Source: Anisakis pegreffii (Eukaryota; Nematoda; Chromadorea; Rhabditida; Anisakidae). From it: a DNA stretch of 64,000 bases. Location: contig JAPYMA010002209.1 in the NCBI GenBank assembly GCA_035041965.1, forward strand, positions 61,597 to 125,596, given 5' to 3'. A program made the translations under genes and the position numbers. The notes below the pieces were generated by a model. The model was not told where the DNA came from. It worked only from the letters and a program-made list of their open reading frames with translations, and ran no database searches. Positions 62,878 through 64,000 of this stretch are shown piece after piece (the stretch's first letter is position 1; every line of letters starts with the position of its first letter).

Positions 62878-63792
62878 CTCACGTTATCATTTAGTGACGA
62901 AATGGATATTTTCGATGTTAAGCTGAAAATCCACAAACTCAACGTAAACGGAAAAAACCAACGTAAACGGAACTATGCGTGCGCTTGAGTCTAACTGAAC
63001 CGAACCGGAACTACTGGACTGAATCCATTCGATTCCTAAGATCAATGATATTCATTCACGATCAATCCCCTGCCGGAGATTACGAGACTTCAATTGGAGC
63101 AACTAAAACAAATCACATTCCTCAAGAAATCAGCAACGGTCTACAGGTGGCGATCGCAAGTGTAATGGTGAAACCGTGCACAGTTAAGTCGCCAAATAAT
63201 TTGGATTCAAGCCGACACAGTAGCCGATCCTCGGATGCATTTACGATGAATGTAAACCATCTGATATTGTTACAATTCTATCAGTTGGTAAAACATCACA
63301 ATTTCAATATGAATATTGTTAGTTCAGGTTGCACAGCACTTCGTTTGCCGTATAAATTGGCCACATTGCACTAATTTCCATGGAATGATTCTAATTAGCA
63401 TATCGGTTTCGATTTGAATTCTTGTAAGTGTTTTGCGATTAATTCATTTGTCGTTCGTTGTAAGCATTGCAGTGTTCATGCAAGAACATTATTCTTAATC
63501 ATCTGCACGCTATTGCGGGGTTCAATTTCGGTATTTGTATTAATAGTTTCCGGTAATGACCTCAAAGAGCTCGTCTGGTCGCAAAGGTGCTCTGCTTATT
63601 TGTTTGCAGTTTGCATGGGGCTGAAAGGATCTTGTTTTATCAGTTCCCAAAAATCGACATATGCAATTCTCATTAGCATCTGAAAACTCGATAGGAATAA
63701 CTGCTTGAAGTGCGGATCGATCAGCTGTTCCTATCGCTTTCACACTTTTCTCCAAACCATTTGTCAAATAGTTACAGTTTTGACACTTTCCA
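62878..63792. other. Upstream region of EAF
   Basis: The presumed promoter and 5' UTR of the minus-strand EAF gene lie here. A 131-codon plus-strand frame (62979-63374) and a 75-codon minus-strand frame (63540-63767) cross it without any recognisable family or splice partners, so I do not call them genes. Confidence 0.4.
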
Positions 63793-64000
63793 CTAGATCA
63801 GTTCAGCTATAGAAAGCCACTGGCCTGGGAGGATTCGTTCCCTGCTCGGCAGTACCCTAAGCTTTATGAATTGCCTGGATTTATTCTCATTTAACGGGTA
63901 AGAAGTCCATATTTCTGAGCACCTATCAAGTAAAAATGCGATTTCCGTTACTTGGCGAACTGTCTGCTTACCATTGAATGACAGTGTGCCATAATTGCCA
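63793..64000 (-). CDS. Possible last two exons of an unrecognised gene (partial)
   Basis: On the minus strand a frame entering from the window edge (NYGTLSFN, to 63972) ends at a good donor (GTAAGC). A CAG acceptor at 63915-63916 opens an exon that keeps the frame (starting EIWTSYPLNENKSRQFIKLR) to a TAG at 63793. Phase and splice sites agree, but the piece is short and I do not recognise the protein. It would be an upstream neighbour of EAF on the same strand. Confidence 0.25.
   Translation of the reverse strand, partial: GNYGTLSFNGKQTVRQVTEIAFLLDRCSEIWTSYPLNENKSRQFIKLRVLPSRERILPGQWLSIAELI

Noticed and set aside
62979..63374. 131-codon plus-strand frame upstream of EAF
   Set aside because: No family likeness, no splice sites that link it to other exons, and it overlaps the presumed EAF promoter.
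1..64000. CRISPR arrays, prophage, plasmid or bacterial operon features
   Set aside because: Introns, Pol III tRNA structure and animal gene families show a eukaryotic nuclear sequence. The only regular array is the 67-bp minisatellite, which has no spacers.

Overview
The window is a piece of a nematode nuclear genome. Two genes encode nematode-type cuticle collagens. The protein-coding genes are split into many short exons with GT-AG introns, and the sequence is AT-rich (about a third G+C by eye). Nothing prokaryotic or plasmid-like is present. Which nematode it is cannot be told from the sequence alone. The long introns and large gene-poor stretches look less compact than Caenorhabditis.

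Layout. 1-2699: no gene seen. 2700-6474 (minus): 11-exon ethanolaminephosphotransferase (EPT1/SELENOI family), 396 aa. 7297-7368 (plus): tRNA-Ala(AGC). 8137-12910 (minus): 15-exon replication licensing factor CDT1, about 782 aa. 12911-33537: a gene-poor stretch of about 20.6 kb with simple repeats, a long palindrome, a hairpin and traces of terminal-inverted-repeat elements. 33538-50631 (plus): FHOD-family formin, 25 exons, about 1226 aa, with a 2.8-kb alternative first exon that would give a form of about 2053 aa and an 18-nt candidate microexon inside FH2. 53779-55677 and 57565-60030 (plus): two different cuticle collagens, 340 and 405 aa. 61365-62877 (minus): six-exon ELL-associated factor (EAF), 290 aa. 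63793-64000 (minus): possible 3' end of a further unrecognised gene.

These are unrelated housekeeping and structural genes, not one pathway: phospholipid synthesis (EPT), origin licensing (CDT1), actin assembly in muscle or epithelium (FHOD), cuticle (collagens) and transcription elongation (EAF). All exon models were built by hand from protein-family similarity plus splice-site phase. Every model keeps one open frame from ATG to stop. This required two apparent GC-AG introns (one only 35 nt long) and an unusually frequent use of AAG rather than CAG/TAG at acceptors.

The most interesting points are the alternative long FHOD N-terminus, the FH2 microexon, the GC-AG introns, the altered PIP degron of CDT1, and a 67-bp GC-rich minisatellite inside a collagen intron. 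I did not find a clear new biological system.
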